From Ctenosaura bakeri (lineage: Eukaryota; Chordata; Lepidosauria; Squamata; Iguanidae), in the NCBI GenBank assembly GCA_948474755.1, contig CAOLHI010000962.1, positions 1-64,000 on the forward strand: a DNA stretch of 64,000 nt, in the 5' to 3' direction. The notes below the pieces were generated by a model that worked only from the letters and a program-made list of their open reading frames with translations, had not been told where the DNA came from and searched no databases. Below, one piece after another: positions 35,840 to 47,906 of this stretch; positions within the stretch are counted from its first letter, which is position 1, and every line of letters starts with the position of its first letter. Made by a program: the position numbers and the translations under genes.

Positions 35840-36196
35840 TCCCTGTGTCCTATTCCTTCCCCTCCCTTCCCCAAGCAAGTGAGTCAGGGAATACACATAT
35901 GTGCCATCCCTCCTCCTGCTCCCTATCCCTTCCCCCCGCCTGCCCACATGAGTGAGTGAAGGAACACAAATGTACACCCTCTCTTCTTGCACCCCCCCCA
36001 TCTCATTTCTTTCCTCCCACTCCATCGCTCATGCCAGTGATTGAGCAAGGGAAAGCATGCATGAGTTTGCCCCCATTATACTCCTACCACCACCACCCTA
36101 CATCTGTGAGTGCATGAGAGAAGTAGAGGCAGAAGGAAATAATCCATAGAAAATCAAATCTGTGAAAGTCAAACCTGCAAAGTGGAGGAATGACTG
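35840..36196 (-). mobile_element. Tigger-like element, one end visible; imperfect internal repeats
   Basis: Plus-strand GCAAAGTGGAGGAATGACTG at 36177-36196, followed by TA, is the reverse of the CAGTC...CCTCCACATTTGC end seen at 9972. Leftward lies C-rich sequence with imperfect repeats of about 75 bp, each with a GAGTGAG or GTGAGTCAGGGAA motif. The other terminus is not identified. Confidence 0.45.
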
Positions 36197-37352
36197 TAAT
36201 ATTAAACATTCAGAAAGGCAAAGATTTTGTGTGTGTGTGTGTATGAAGTTGGAACAAATACATATTCTAATGCAACCCACAAGCACACTACCAACTGAAG
36301 TCCCTTTACAAACATACTCAGCAAATGAATGTAGATTTCAAAAATGTGCTTTGCAATAGGTGTTCCAGACAAGGCCAGTCTGGCTGGAATTAAATGTTCA
36401 ACAACATGTTTTAGTTTATTTAATATACTTTTTCTAATTAAGATTGCGGAGTAGGAATAATTCTATCCTCCACCAACAAAGCCTCAAATTCATCTCTATC
36501 TGCACAGATTGGTATTAATAATTGTCAGGCTAAAGGAGCAAAACTGGCTTTGTTGAAAAGTCATTAATACTGAATCATAAATAAGAGTTCCTTTTTTTTT
36601 AACTACTTGCTTTCACTGGTCCAAAATTGCAACGTAGGGCTCTGTGTGGAGCATCTTCAAAACTGAACATATCTTCATTTTGCATGGTTAGATTTCCAGG
36701 ACGTATTTAATACAGATCAAATTAAGTGGCTTGCCTGGTCTTGTTTAGTTTTAATTTTAATATTGGCAACTAACAGTCTTTTGATGCATAAAATATACAT
36801 CAAAAAAGACAACTCATTTTTTAAATTAGAGGATTGACTAACTTTAAGCTTACCTAAGCATCCAAACTGGAGCTTGGAAAAGATACTTTCTTTGTCCAAC
36901 ATCCTCCCCACAATGTTCCCCATCCAGTATGTCCACTGGTCATGTTGGCGGCAGGATTTGGAGAGCTGTGGCCCCACACTTAGCTTTTCTGACCTGTGAG
37001 TCACACAGACCTCCATGAAGTGAGTAGGTTTGCAAGTCACTAACAACCCATTCTCTGAGATTTTAGGGTCAAAGCCTGATACCAAGTGAAGGGTCCTTAT
37101 GATGTCACAGTAATAGGCTTTTGTGCTGTCTCATGGAAGGATCCTTGTAATGCTCCAGGAGTGAGGCAGAGAGTGTGGGGATGAAGGTCAGAACTGCTTC
37201 TGGTTCTGTTGATTACGGACATGAGTATGAGGACAGTCTAGGTAAATGAGTCCAGAATTTCAGAAAACCCCAATAATACAGCAATTTTGAGCAAAGGATA
37301 GGGATGAAGAATTCTTTGGTCTCTGTACAGATAGAAATATGTACTCAGTAGA
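36197..37352. other. No gene recognised
   Basis: A minus-strand frame of 122 codons (36717-37085) has no recognised domain. Part of it (36896-36975) resembles the core of the CCTCCAGATGT-type MITEs, so it is not called as a gene. Confidence 0.35.
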
Positions 37353-38219
37353 TGTTACCACAGTTCTGACATGCCTGGTGATAGCACTAGATATCGCCTT
37401 GATATCAAACTTATTTGGCTTTCACTTGACCTTTCCCTGCCACCCTGCTCCACGTGTTTGCAAGGACCACTGGACAAGCACGTAATCAGGCACAGTTGGA
37501 CATTCCAATCCCCACTTAGGCAGGCAGATTAATGCCACTCCGTTGCTTCAGGGACCATTTCTTGCAGACACACCTTGCTTAAGCGCGACTTTACACAAAG
37601 ACGCACGGCCCTGAGCTGGCACCCTCTCAATGCTGATCTATTTGCATACTGGCTGCACTATTGTTATCCAGAGCTAAGCTAATCATGTGAAACCTGACCT
37701 TTTCCAATGCTTTTGTCCCGCTCCAAATTTCCTTTGTTCTCACCAAGCATGGCATGGCCTGTAGGCACAATCCACCCTATAAAAGGTCCTCGATTCTGAG
37801 TCCACCTCGGATCGCTTTGGACTTCCATGCTGCCTTGCTGTCATTCGGTCTGACAAGCTCCCCTCAGCGAACCATGCTGAGCTTTCTTCCCTGCAATCCT
37901 TCACTTTTCTCCAGGACTATGAGATAAGGTGTCATATCACCCATTTCCCCTGAAAACTCTAATTTCTAATTTCTAGTTAGCCGTGTGCTTGTGGTGTCTT
38001 TTCTGTTGTTTGTCCTTTAATAAAGATATCATTTTTACTATCTTAAAACTGTCTGACTACTCTTCTGACCTGACGCTGTATACATAGGGTTGCAAGATCC
38101 CTGCTAAGTTACCCTGCCTCTTGCTAGCTTAAGAGAGTGCTCGAGTTAATTTCCCCATCTTGTGTTTATATTTGGTTATTTGGGCATCCTTCCTGGGACC
38201 CCCAGAATACAGGGTAACA
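37353..38219 (+). mobile_element. Solo LTR, family 1 copy 1 (TSD TAGA)
   Basis: Starts TGTTACCA and ends CAGGGTAACA, so the TG...CA ends form a 7-bp inverted repeat. TAGA flanks both sides (37349-37352 and 38220-38223). A TATA box (TATAAAA) is at 37778 and a polyadenylation signal (AATAAA) at 38019, in that order, which sets the orientation. No primer-binding site or internal coding sequence adjoins, so it is a solo LTR. A 4-bp TSD fits gammaretrovirus-like ERVs or Gypsy. The same family occurs at 57525. Confidence 0.9.
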
Positions 38220-38509
38220 TAGATACAGTAGCTGCTGCTATTCCTGCTAGGTCTTACATCTTGTTTGGCTTGACCTACAGCACACATATCATGTCTTACA
38301 TTCCAGAATTTGTGAAAAGCTCATGACTAGCTCACAGAGTGTTTTGTTTTGTTTTTTAACCAGGCCCTGAACTGCTGCTGCCAGGACTCATAGAACAAGG
38401 CGATTCTACTTCTGCCACTTTCTCTCTGACTTGAATATATCTTAAGACATATTCAAGCATTAGTCATCTCATTTTCACATGCAAGCAGGAAAAAGTCCCC
38501 AGGGAACAT

Positions 38510-39320
38510 GATTGGCTATTTTAGGCCATTAGCCCTTCTGGAGCTGTTTTAGGCCCACTGGATGTCATGCTCTCCCTTCAGACCTCACCCAAACTAAAAA
38601 AAGGAGCTGCTGGTGGAAGAGACTCAGCAGATGCATGCAGATCATCTAAGCCTATCTTTTGTTCAACAAGGCAGTTCAAGACCAGAAGAGGAGAAAAGGA
38701 GGAGAGCACCCCTCAATCCCAAGAAAAGGCAGGAGACTCAAGCATTTGACCCAGACTCTTCCCCTCAGAGGCAGTATGAACCTGCAATCAAAGTTTCAGG
38801 AAGAGCACAGTGGAAGGACACTGTCATTAAATACCAATGGGGATCTGGGCATAGCCAGGCATCTTTGCCTATAAAAGGCAGAGAAGAACACCAGCTCAGC
38901 ATTGACAGCAACACTGATCCTGGCTCTCAGCTTTTGGCATGATTCCCTTGTTTCTGACAGATTTATGGCTTCTGGATTACTGCATGACTTGACTACAGAT
39001 AACCCATGAACTTGTTCAGTGATGTTCTTGACCTGATTTATCTCTTCCCACTGATATGTCTTTCTGATACTGAAACCTGACTTTCTTCTGACCGCAGCTC
39101 ACAGACTCTGGACACTTTTATTTCATTAAATAAGGATATCAGGTTTTTATCAAAATGAGCATGATTGGAAGAGGAGTGTGGCACTTTCAAGGTGCTAGGT
39201 GTATGTGTGCCACACACCAACCCCCAAGAAGAAATATCTAGCTTAAATCTTTGCTGGTCCTTGATAAAGATTGTCATTAATAGCCAACACCAAGGCTGAA
39301 GAGTAGGAAAGGGCAGCAGC
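38510..39320 (+). mobile_element. Possible LTR or LTR-retrotransposon end
   Basis: A TATA box (GCCTATAAAAGGCAGAG) at about 38868 is followed by sequence of the CTGACAG...TGGATTACTGCATGACTTG style, which recurs in LTR leaders of squamate retrotransposons. The lysine-, glutamate- and arginine-rich frame before it (38613-38942, plus) could be the last part of a pol gene or chance. TG...CA ends were not found. Confidence 0.3.
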
Positions 39321-39784
39321 AAAATCCCCAGGGTGTAGATCTATGAATGGCCTCAGACAGTGAAAAAGACAACATACATTGCACAATAAATTTTGGTATC
39401 TCAACAGAACAGAGAGTGGCTATAATGTCTGTTACTAAATCTCAGCATACCCACCTTCTGTGCCATTCCTGACATAGGTGATGGGAACAAATAAATAAAT
39501 AAACCTGCACGCACACACGCACACACTCACACACTGATAAGGGAAGGGGGATTGATCATCCTCTGTGTGCATATCAAGAAATTACATTGTGCTGGAACTG
39601 GATCTGAAAATCAAGCGGAGAGCTGACTTTTCTCTCTTCAGGAAATCCTGTGGCATTATGTTTTCTCCTCAGTCTGATGAGGAATCAGTTGGAGTCTTCA
39701 TGCTATACACCCACAGCCTTATGCTCAGTCTAGATGTGTTTGTAGAAAGAAAGAAAAAAGATTAATCACAGCTGTCCTGTCATA

Positions 39785-40184
39785 GACCCTTTCCACACAG
39801 CATTTGCCATGAGAAAGGGCACCTGAAGCATTGTGCAATTGTGAGGAGGGATCTGCACGGTGCACCCACAATCTCGCGACGCTCCAGGGGCTGACAGGCG
39901 CTGATAGCAAACCTTTTCATTTTCGGCTGGAAGCCAAAAATGGTGCGCAATCACGCATTGCTCCCAGGCCCCGCACGTGCTTACCTGGCGTGCAGAGCCT
40001 CCGGAGCCATGCCAGTCGCACTTCCTGCCCCCAGGCTGCACTGTGGAAGGAAGAGGCGGGGCTCTCGCTTGAGCAGGCAGCTCGTGCAGAGCTGAAGCAA
40101 CAGGGACTTGAGAGCCTCTCGTGGGAGGCTGCTTGCGCAATCCCCACACCCCAGTGCCGGAAAAAGGTAAGGTGCGGAAGGGCC
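39785..40184. mobile_element. TIR element, Harbinger-like, TSD ATA
   Basis: GACCCTTTCCACACAGC at the left and GGTGCGGAAGGGCC at the right are inverted; ATA flanks both. GC- and CpG-rich (about 400 bp), which accounts for the overlapping open frames of 100-163 codons on both strands here. No transposase motif in any of them. Confidence 0.8.
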
Positions 40185-42738
40185 ATAGTGAATGATCTTC
40201 TTCCAAAGAAACCCAACCAAGAGTAAAAGCATCTGCACTGATGTGAGTTTTGCCCACTCATGAGAGTGCAGTGGGAAGGGCATGACAGTATGTATGTACC
40301 TGAAAATAATCTTTTCAAATCTGCATTGGATGGGGTGTAAATCATCTAACTAAGATTGTTAATGTCTTGTAGCCCTTTCAGAACAACTCTACATGGATTT
40401 TCTCATGTTACTCCTCTTCTTGGATGAATCAGTGAATTTTGTTTCAGGCAATCTATTCAGTCTACCAATAAACACTCTAAGGAGTTGGCATTAACAGACA
40501 GAAGATGGTATAAAAGTCATCCAAACAGAACGGGGGAGGGGGGAACACACCAACTTTCTTCTATCCTGTACTTTTTCTGAAGCAACAAGATAAGCAACAT
40601 GAAAACTATCACAAAACCAAGACATCATTTTATCATAGGTGGTTTCAGACACTTCTGTAAACTGTTGACATATAGCATCTACTTTGTGCCACTTCAGCAT
40701 TTTACATGCCACAGAGTGGCACATAGACGAACAGAAAGGCCTAGTGGCTATTTCAGATGACTGGACATTCTGCACCACACAATGAAGAAGCTGGGTGTTC
40801 TTAGGTTATAGAAAATATTATAATTCTAACATACACATAAAAGAACATCTGCAGAAGCAGTGAACAAGCTTTCAAAATGTACCTACTTGGGTCTGGAGAA
40901 TAGGTTGGAAAAGTTTCTTTTTGGACTGCAACTACCCAGATCCTCCAGCCAACATGACCAGCATGTAATACTCCAGAACAGTAAAATTTCCAACTTCTCA
41001 TCCAGAGTTGCCCTCCCACACATAGAAGGGCTCCTTCAATTAAAGGACAGGACTCAGAAGCACTGAAAACTGCCACTGGGGGAAAAGATGGGAGAGAATT
41101 TTTTTTTCTTCAGTTCTACCCTTCCTTTTCAGCTCCCACTAGTTCCCCAACCTTCTACAGCAGATACTGAGTGGGCAGAGAGGGCATCAGGGAAAATCAC
41201 CTCCATTCTTCCAAGAGAGGGAGTATCCTGTGAACTGAACCCCACTCATTCATGCCAGTATATACATCATAACAAAGAGTCTGAGTGCCCTATTCTCAAT
41301 GGGAGGAGTGACCAAAGGAGGAAATGGAGCGTGACTCCACTGCAGAGCTACAGCTCTTCCCCATGGCTTAATAGAGTAGATTCCTAACTCTGTGTGACAG
41401 TGCGTTTATGCATGGTTCTCTGAAATGATGATGAACTATTTACATTAAGCATTCATATAGAAGCTGTGTACACATTATTTCATAGTCTTTGCCTCATTCA
41501 TCCTCTTCATAATAAAGTAAGATCTTCTCAGCATATGGAACACTGGAGATATAAATACTGCTTCTGCTGAGCAGAGATTAGAAAAGAGGTCCAAGTGACC
41601 TAACTGGCATTGGTGTGGTAGAAAATGCAAAAGTAATTGTCTGTCTTACACACAGAGAAGAAGATAATATTCCACTGCATTGTTCTACATTTTGCTTAGG
41701 AACCTTTGTAGCATGGGACACTGATGTTTTTAATCTGTGTCCAAGTTGTCACTGCATACATATACATTATTGAGCATAAAACCACCATTTCACCATTTAC
41801 AAAATTCTCTGGTATCAAGTCGCTCTCTCATTAAACCCTACAGCTATGTCCCAACAAGCTACCTTATGACCTCTGCTTTTACAGGGATAAATCTTGGGTT
41901 AGCACAATGGAAATGGCAATATACTGTGCACAAGTTATGAAAAGGGGGGATTCTGTATATGGAGTTATTAGAAAAGAGATCAGAATTGAGACTGCCAACA
42001 TCATTTCTGTGTATGGTATGTATGACCATATTGGGAATATAGTGTATAGTTTTCTTTTAGCTGAAATGGGCTATCATAGACCTATGAGAACATATAGAAA
42101 ATGACAAGCAAGGGGATAGTGCAAGGGGACAAGGGGTAGCACAATTCTTCCATAAGGAAAGATTATAATGTCTAACAGAAACAAAAGGGAGGCATGGTAG
42201 AAGTGTGTGGAGAAAGAGAATAAAGGGAAAATTCTCCCTCTCTCTTATAATGGTAGAATTGGGGTTCATCCAATGAATTTGGATGGTGGCATTGCTGGAA
42301 CTAAAATGCATAGTTTGCCTGCAGTAATCATTGTCACAATATATGGTGATTGCCACTAACTGAGATATCCTTACAGTAGGATTAGGGCTATCAATTGATA
42401 CATGGCATGGTGGCTATAAAATCAGAGGCAGATAAATATAGCTTTAAAAATGAGTGACTGAAGAAAATGTGGGAGAAAGAGTCAATGTCTTCATTTCCTG
42501 CTTCCCACATAGCACTTGATTTGACACTGTGAACCATATGATATTAGTATGGAGGCTGTTGATGTAATCTGCTCCACTCTTATATTCTGAATGTTGACAA
42601 CAGAAGCTATGGAAGAGTGAACTTTTGTCATAATCTCAGCTAGAGAAAAAGTTATCCATCCATCATAGTCTCAATACACTTAAGGAGTCCTTTCTGGCTC
42701 CCAGATTGTTTAAAGTTATGCTTAACAATCATTCTAAG
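40185..42738. other. No gene recognised
   Basis: One weak MITE-like core (GGACTGCAACTACCCAGATCC) occurs near 40924. The remainder has no assigned repeat, and the frames present are short and motif-free. Confidence 0.35.
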
Positions 42739-42784
42739 GGTTTTGTTTTGTTTTGCTTTGCTTTGCTTTGCTTTGCTTTGCTTT
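42739..42784. repeat. (TTTTG)n/(CTTTG)n microsatellite
   Basis: Three TTTTG units pass into about six CTTTG units. Confidence 0.93.
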
Positions 42785-44543
42785 ATGTCAGGTTAAGCAT
42801 GTGCAGGGCATAGATTGTGTGAGGCTATTGGTGAAATCCCTTGACCTCTCTTGGACCTACGAATGTTTTTAAAAAATCTTCTTTTCCCCTCCAACTTTAA
42901 CTCTTTCAAAATGGTTCTATGAATCACAAAGTTGCATTAAAACAAGGGCCCCAATTGGGGGCCATTGACAGAGTTTTTCCATCAATGATATATCCCATGA
43001 TTGCACCAGCTAGAGATGCGAGAAGGGCAGCACCACGACGGTGTCATGTGGAAGCATTGTCATGATCTGCTCCTCTTGTGTCCCCATGCTGGGGGATGCT
43101 GTCCTGAAGAAAGGGCCAATATCCAGACAGAGCAGTGTGTCCTTGCTGTATCTTTTTTTCTTCCTCCAAACCTCAAAAAAGCAAATCAGAATACAAAATT
43201 GGACATCCACAGGCTTTGAGGTTTCCTCCTTATGTGTTTGGGGCTGGTCCTTAGGTTAGGAAATCACCACTACCACCGCTGATGAACCTGTGCCCTCTCT
43301 GCTTCAAACAATTAAATTTTGAACTGTGTTCAAATCTCCTTTGGATTTTTATGTGACCAGCTGAAGCTGTGATAATTTAGGAGAGCAGTTACCAACATTT
43401 GCAGCAAGAGAGAGCCAGCACCCAAAAATGGGTAGGTTGAAATCAGTCAGTTGTCACATGTGGAATAAATAGTGCCACAAGATCACTTCCTATCCACAGT
43501 TTCACTATTTGCTTACATTGGAAATTTTCTCATGCTGCTTGAAAAGAAATATTCAGTATTGTTCTATAGAATTAATTATGATAGACCTGTCTTCTCAGCT
43601 GAGCTGCATGAATAAGTACTAACTGTATATGTATGTATTCATAAATAAGAAACAGTGAGGCAAGCAGGGCTTACTGCCAAGTGAGTGTATCATTAACACA
43701 AAGCACTTGCAAGCATTAGATTAAAGATAAGGTTTTGATTCAGTTCTAGGAACAATGATACAAGTTGGCTCTTAGCAAGCAGCCATAAGAGGGAAGTCCT
43801 CCCCCAGATTTCCTGCTTCCTTCCCAGGCCCTGAGTATCTCTGCTTAGTTCCATTACTCATGATATAAAGCAGTCAGAGGCACACTTACAGGTTAAGGTG
43901 ATATGGCCAGATCCCTGACTCTCACATCCTCAATCGGTAAGATTACCATTAGCAACCAACCTTCCAGTCTTCTGTACTGAAAAAAGGCACATTCTTTTCA
44001 ACTCAGAGAACAACTATGTCTAACAGATGCTTTCAGCTCAAGAGGATAAAAAAATATATGCAGCAGTTGAAGTCTCAGTACATTCAAGGACACGGTTGCT
44101 GCAGGGAATATGAGGTTCTCAAAATACAGCACAACTCCAGAAGACTTATAACAAACAACAGGCAATTTTTCAATCAAAACAATGTCATTGGGAAATCATA
44201 ACAAGAGGCTGCTTTTTCACTAGCCCATCTGAAAATCACCATCCCTCAATTACCCTTTTTTATATAGATTCTCCAGGCAATCTTCACTGAATATCCAGAC
44301 ATGTCTGAACTTCCCTCTACTTAATTTTTCAGACTTGATTTGTGGCATATTCCAGATACTAAGATGCAGCACTGTTCTGTCCTGTATTGATAGCCACAGT
44401 TTTGTTCCGGCTTTCAGACATTTCTTTGTCTTTAATTAGGCACTTTAGTTACCACTACTCCTACTACTACTCTCTCTCTCATTATTATTTTCTCTATTTC
44501 ATTTCTGTAGTCAAATCCCCCATTAGTTTGCTATAAGAATGAA
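42785..44543. other. No gene recognised
   Basis: No repeat or exon assigned. Frames at 43001-43259 on both strands overlap one another and carry no motif. Confidence 0.35.
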
Positions 44544-44564
44544 AATAATAATAATAATAATAAT

Positions 44565-44601
<37 letters not shown>

Positions 44602-44618
44602 CCACCACCACCACCACA
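44544..44618. repeat. Compound microsatellite (AAT)n(AAC)n(ACC)n
   Basis: Three trinucleotide arrays follow each other without gaps: about eight AAT, about thirteen AAC, then six ACC units. Confidence 0.96.
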
Positions 44619-44738
44619 GGGGTTAGGGAATCATAGATTAAAGCTTTCCACTTCTGTGGGATGAAAATCTAGCATGTGCTTGTCCCTTGAGCTACAGCTT
44701 TTCTCTTAGTGGTAATAGGCTGTCACACACAAACTATC

Positions 44739-44775
44739 AGTCTCTCTCTCTCTTTCTATCTCTCTCATTCTCTCC
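44739..44775. repeat. (CT)n-rich tract
   Basis: CT dinucleotide run with a few interruptions. Confidence 0.85.
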
Positions 44776-45565
44776 CCCTGCCCCCGAATACATAAGGCCA
44801 TTTTTCCTTATTATGTTACATAACACTATGGATTGTTCCAGATGAAGCTTCTCCTCCAACATTGCCCTGCCTAATTTTATTGGAGAGTGGTGCTTTACAT
44901 AACATCATCTACTTGTAATCCTCCCTTGTTTTTGTCCCCCCCTACAGTTTTCTTTCTTTCTTTTTTTTCCCCCCACTTACTTTGAAAAATCAGCTAAGGA
45001 GAAAATACAGAATAGCTGCAAAAGTGTCTTCTAAATGTTAGTATCATAAATATTTCACCTGAATGTTAGGTTTTTCTAATGAAGTAAAACTCCTGTTAGC
45101 AAGCCACAGTAGTGGTAGAAGGGGTAGTTTCTGTCGAAAAGATTGATGCCTTTTGGTGCCTGGCAAGAATGACTCATGACCTGTCAAAAATGATTGATGA
45201 CTTGTCAAAATGACTGATGTGCCTCCATCACTTAGAGGTACTACAGAGGGACCCTACCCAGAATTTACCCCAGCACCTCCAACAATAAGAACTAGTTTTG
45301 GACCCATGTGGTTGAAATTGGCCAATTGGGGTAGATTTTTAATTCAGGCTCCAATTGGCCCCAGTAGGATTATGTGATTCCCCACCACCACCATCCCATA
45401 TTATTTTCATAATAAATAACACATCAACTTCTCTTTAAGTCTTTATTGAAAGTTTCAACCAATGGAAGATGTCCATTTTATCTCTATCAGGGCTTTTGAT
45501 GTTCATATCTGGGTAAATCCAGTTTCAGCCAGGAGGTTCTAGTTCTGGCTGTGAGTCCTTGAATC

Positions 45566-45580
45566 ATGATCATGATCATG

Positions 45581-45626
<46 letters not shown>
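45566..45626. repeat. (ATGATC)n then (ATC)n microsatellite
   Basis: Four ATGATC units give way to about twelve ATC units. A frame reading polyisoleucine is an artefact of this tract. Confidence 0.95.
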
Positions 45627-45627
<1 letters not shown>

Positions 45628-47362
45628 ATTTTCTTTCTTTTTTTTTCAAACCACATATCATACTTTCTTTCTTTTGGCTTATTTTTTCCATTTAAAATTA
45701 GCTAGGTGTCCTAAATACATTGTAAAAAAGGACCTAATGAATCCTTTGACCTGTCAACCAGGAAGTTCAAGTTGTGACTGAGGATACTGGAACCAGCTTT
45801 TTGAACTCAGCCTATTTTTCCTGTGTTTTCAAGTCCATATGGCATACAAGCTTCCTTTTGGATGGTATTTTCCTTGCATAAAAAATAAATTAGCTAGCAT
45901 CAGCTGTCTTGAAGATACATTTCTTGTTTTCCAAACAAGTTAGTGTTTTGACAAAAGGAACCTAATGAACCTTGTCAGAAGAAATGCATCTGTTTTCTTA
46001 TCACAGCCTGCAAATTTTCATTTGAACATGGAGAGGGAGAGAAGGACACAGGTTGGTACCTAGTTTTATTAACATTTATTGATAGTCAGCTTTGTAAAAT
46101 ATAGACAAATAAAGCAACAGCATAAGTGTTTTGTTCATTCTTTATTTACAGATCTTAGATCATTTACAGATCATTTGCAGGACACTAGCAAGAACAGAAT
46201 TGTCTTATTCAACGTTACGTAAGATGTTAGGTACAAATATTGAGACCTCTTTTTAATAACACTTCAGATGTTATTAAAGAAATCAAGGACTGAAAATAAT
46301 TTCTCAAACCTACTTAACTTTGTTAATGTGTTTAAAATCTGATTCACACTTTCCTTTGTTAACTGCAAATTATTTAAACTGTATGACAATATAATGATCA
46401 TGTGTAATATATTTTGAAGCATATGTTACTTTATATATTTCTCAAATGTTTGGATATTACTTTTTTTATTCCAAACTAAACATTGTTGGGATTGTGTAAT
46501 TGTTTTCCTGACATTCTACTTTACAACTTTAGCATTTTTCTCTAAATATTCATCCGTAAGCTGTCTTAAAATCACATAAATTACGACCCTCTTGTCAAAG
46601 ATTTTATTACCCTTCTTTCTTTGTGTGTGTGTATGTGTTCACATGCATGCACACATGTGTGCATGTGTAACTAGTGCTGCTTCCAGGTCCATGTATTCTG
46701 GCATGTAGAGGTTGTGCGGTCAACAGTTGTCATGCCCTGGATAACTTGCACTCCATAAACTTCACTCAGAGTTAAACAGCAGTGTTTATTCATAGCAAAG
46801 CAAGTAACTTCATCCAAAGTTGCTAAGACTAAAGTGTGCATGGTGGTTATAAGTTTTATACCTTTCCATATAAATTTGGGATCACAAAACTATGATTAGA
46901 GAGGATCATAAATCTAAAATCATCCCAACATTCTAGAAGTTTCCCAGACTCTCAGTTGTTTACCTGTCTTTCATCCTTGAGCCTGGCACATGTTTTCTGC
47001 CTTCCTATTTCTTTTCTCACAACATTTTTTGTGGTACTTTTGGTACTTCTGCCTGATCTTTTCCCCCTCTCCCAGATACATTGTAGCAGTGAGCAATAAA
47101 GCAATCAAGCATTCAGTATATAGGAATACACAACTGAGCTTCAAAGATACATAGTTGCTATTAAAATTGGTATTCAATACTTTGTAGCACTCTAATTCTA
47201 GCAATGCCTAAGGTAACTACCCAATTGATTCTGCTACACAGCCAGCAGATACTGCTGAGCATGACTGAAATATCAGTCCATCCTTGTTTCCCAGGAACAA
47301 TGATGGAGCTGAGATTGGGCCTGAAGCCAGTTGGGAAGAAATCATACACATCCACAGGGATG
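45627..47362. other. No gene recognised
   Basis: A TG/CA-rich patch lies at 46623-46670. The rest is unassigned; the segment near 46735-46800 has a reversed AATAAA and could belong to an old LTR, unproven. Confidence 0.3.
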
Positions 47363-47391
47363 CAGACACACACACACACACACACACACAA
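47363..47391. repeat. (AC)n microsatellite
   Basis: About 13 AC units. Confidence 0.95.
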
Positions 47392-47498
47392 TTATACTTG
47401 GTCAAAAGGGAACATCTTCTCAGCCCCTGCTGTCATCTTGGCTGCAACAGTAGTCTGATCAGTTGAACAAAACTTTACTGAAACATCAGGATTTTTAT

Positions 47499-47886
47499 TT
47501 TATTTTTTCCATAAAGAAAAATAAATAATTAAACCATAATAATTCAATTATTAAATAATTTAAAAATACATTATTATTTTATAAATATATCATCATCATC
47601 ATCATTATTAGACAACTAAATATTAAAATTAAAAAATTAAAAATAATTAATAATTAAAATAATAAGTTACAAATTACTAGAAGATGATGGGACAAACAGA
47701 TAAACAGCAGATTTAACTGTATTATGCCAATAGGGGGATACAATTCTGGCAGTTTGGGTAAGTATTTGCTGAACAATATCCAAGCAATAAGTAAGTGGAA
47801 GTTCATAAGGGGACAGATATAAATAATGATTGCAAACTACAAGATATCCAGGGAAAATAATTTATTAGTATAATATCTTCAATACT
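47499..47886 (-). mobile_element. 388-bp retroposed insertion with perfect 20-bp TSD
   Basis: TGAAACATCAGGATTTTTAT occurs at 47479-47498 and again, without mismatch, at 47887-47906. Between the copies the left half is extremely AT-rich, with AAT/ATC-like low-complexity sequence. The right half is ordinary sequence starting, on the minus strand, AGTATTGAAGATATTATAC. This fits a target-primed LINE-type insertion on the minus strand with a low-complexity tail. The LINE family is not identified. Confidence 0.8.
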
Positions 47887-47906
47887 TGAAACATCAGGAT
47901 TTTTAT

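Noticed and set aside
39766..40345. Overlapping frames up to 163 codons
   Set aside because: Same reason: GC-rich TIR element at 39785-40184, no motif, several frames open at once.
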